Positions 52,773 through 54,092 of a stretch of DNA of 54,092 nt are shown here, piece by piece (the stretch's first letter is position 1; the number at the start of each line of letters is the position of its first letter). Origin of the DNA: Ketobacter sp. (GTDB lineage: Bacteria; Pseudomonadota; Gammaproteobacteria; Pseudomonadales; Ketobacteraceae); NCBI RefSeq assembly GCF_003671495.1, contig NZ_RCHN01000039.1, forward strand, positions 1-54,092. The letters run 5' to 3'. The notes beneath the pieces are model-generated. The model ran no database searches, was not told the DNA's origin, and was given only the letters and a program-made list of their open reading frames with translations. Position numbers and translations under genes: made by a program.

Positions 52773-52786
52773 TCCAAAGAAGCTAA

Positions 52787-53668
<882 letters not shown>

Positions 53669-53706
53669 GAATTGAGTTTCGACCTTAACCATTAACTTAA
53701 CCTTAA

Positions 53707-53970
<264 letters not shown>

Positions 53971-54029
53971 GTCCATCGCTTCGAGAAAGTAGCGTCACAC
54001 ATTTACTTTAACGAGCGAGAGGGTTTGGT

Positions 54030-54092
54030 ATGGATATTAATGCCACCATCATAGGTCAATCCATCGCCTTTGCCGTATTCGTATTTTTCTGT
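54030..54092 (+). CDS. atpF: ATP synthase F0 subunit b, N-terminal fragment
   Basis: The gene runs off the right edge; 21 codons are visible. They read MDINATIIGQSIAFAVFVFFC, the start of the membrane helix of subunit b. GAGGG precedes the ATG. Position after atpE confirms it. Confidence 0.95.
   Translation, partial: MDINATIIGQSIAFAVFVFFC

Overview
The window is a bacterial chromosome segment, most likely from a free-living and probably marine gammaproteobacterium. The right end (about 47.7-54.1 kb) carries the conserved origin-proximal order mnmG-rsmG-parA-parB-atpI-atpB-atpE-atpF. The protein motifs there read as gammaproteobacterial, but the species cannot be fixed from the sequence alone. 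No rRNA, tRNA, insertion sequence, integrase or CRISPR array was seen.

The left 42 kb is one large exopolysaccharide (EPS) locus interleaved with nonribosomal peptide and polyketide assembly-line genes. Positions 1-5.9 kb hold the end of a priming glycosyl-1-phosphate transferase, an exosortase E/CPBP-protease fusion with its own small His-rich VPEI(N)-CTERM substrate, a GT2 glycosyltransferase, a split Alg14/Alg13-type glycosyltransferase pair and an ExeA-like ATPase. Positions 5.9-13.1 kb hold a CheR-like methyltransferase and a 1932-residue NRPS (A*-PCP-C-A-PCP) ending in a left-handed beta-helix (LbH) acyltransferase domain. Positions 13.2-17.5 kb hold a Wzy-type polymerase, two glycosyltransferases and a stand-alone LbH acetyltransferase. 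Positions 18-19.8 kb hold a secreted protein of unknown function. Positions 20.1-28.1 kb hold a chain-length determinant, a BY-kinase-like ATPase, a pyruvyltransferase, an FrhB-like iron-sulfur flavoprotein, a Wzx flippase, another LbH acetyltransferase and a membrane-anchored esterase. Positions 28.4-40.7 kb hold a tightly coupled series: AsnB, a free acyl carrier protein, a WbpG-like PP-loop amidotransferase, an acyltransferase-3, an NRPS (C-A-PCP), a second anchored esterase, and a PKS (KS-AT-ACP) that also ends in an LbH domain. A secreted alginate-lyase-like enzyme closes the block.

The central inference is that short acyl-amino-acid or polyketide units are built on the carrier proteins and then transferred to sugar hydroxyls of the EPS repeat unit. 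The terminal LbH domains would do this in place of thioesterases. Signature residues suggest that NRPS-1 joins an unusual, non-alpha-amino acid starter to glycine. NRPS-2 probably loads serine, and the PKS would extend it with one malonyl unit. No thioesterase, reductase release domain, phosphopantetheinyl transferase or Wza-type outer-membrane exporter is visible in the window.

Between the EPS locus and the core genes lie a chemotaxis receptor, an S15/CocE-like lipoprotein hydrolase and a divergent lipoprotein of unknown function.
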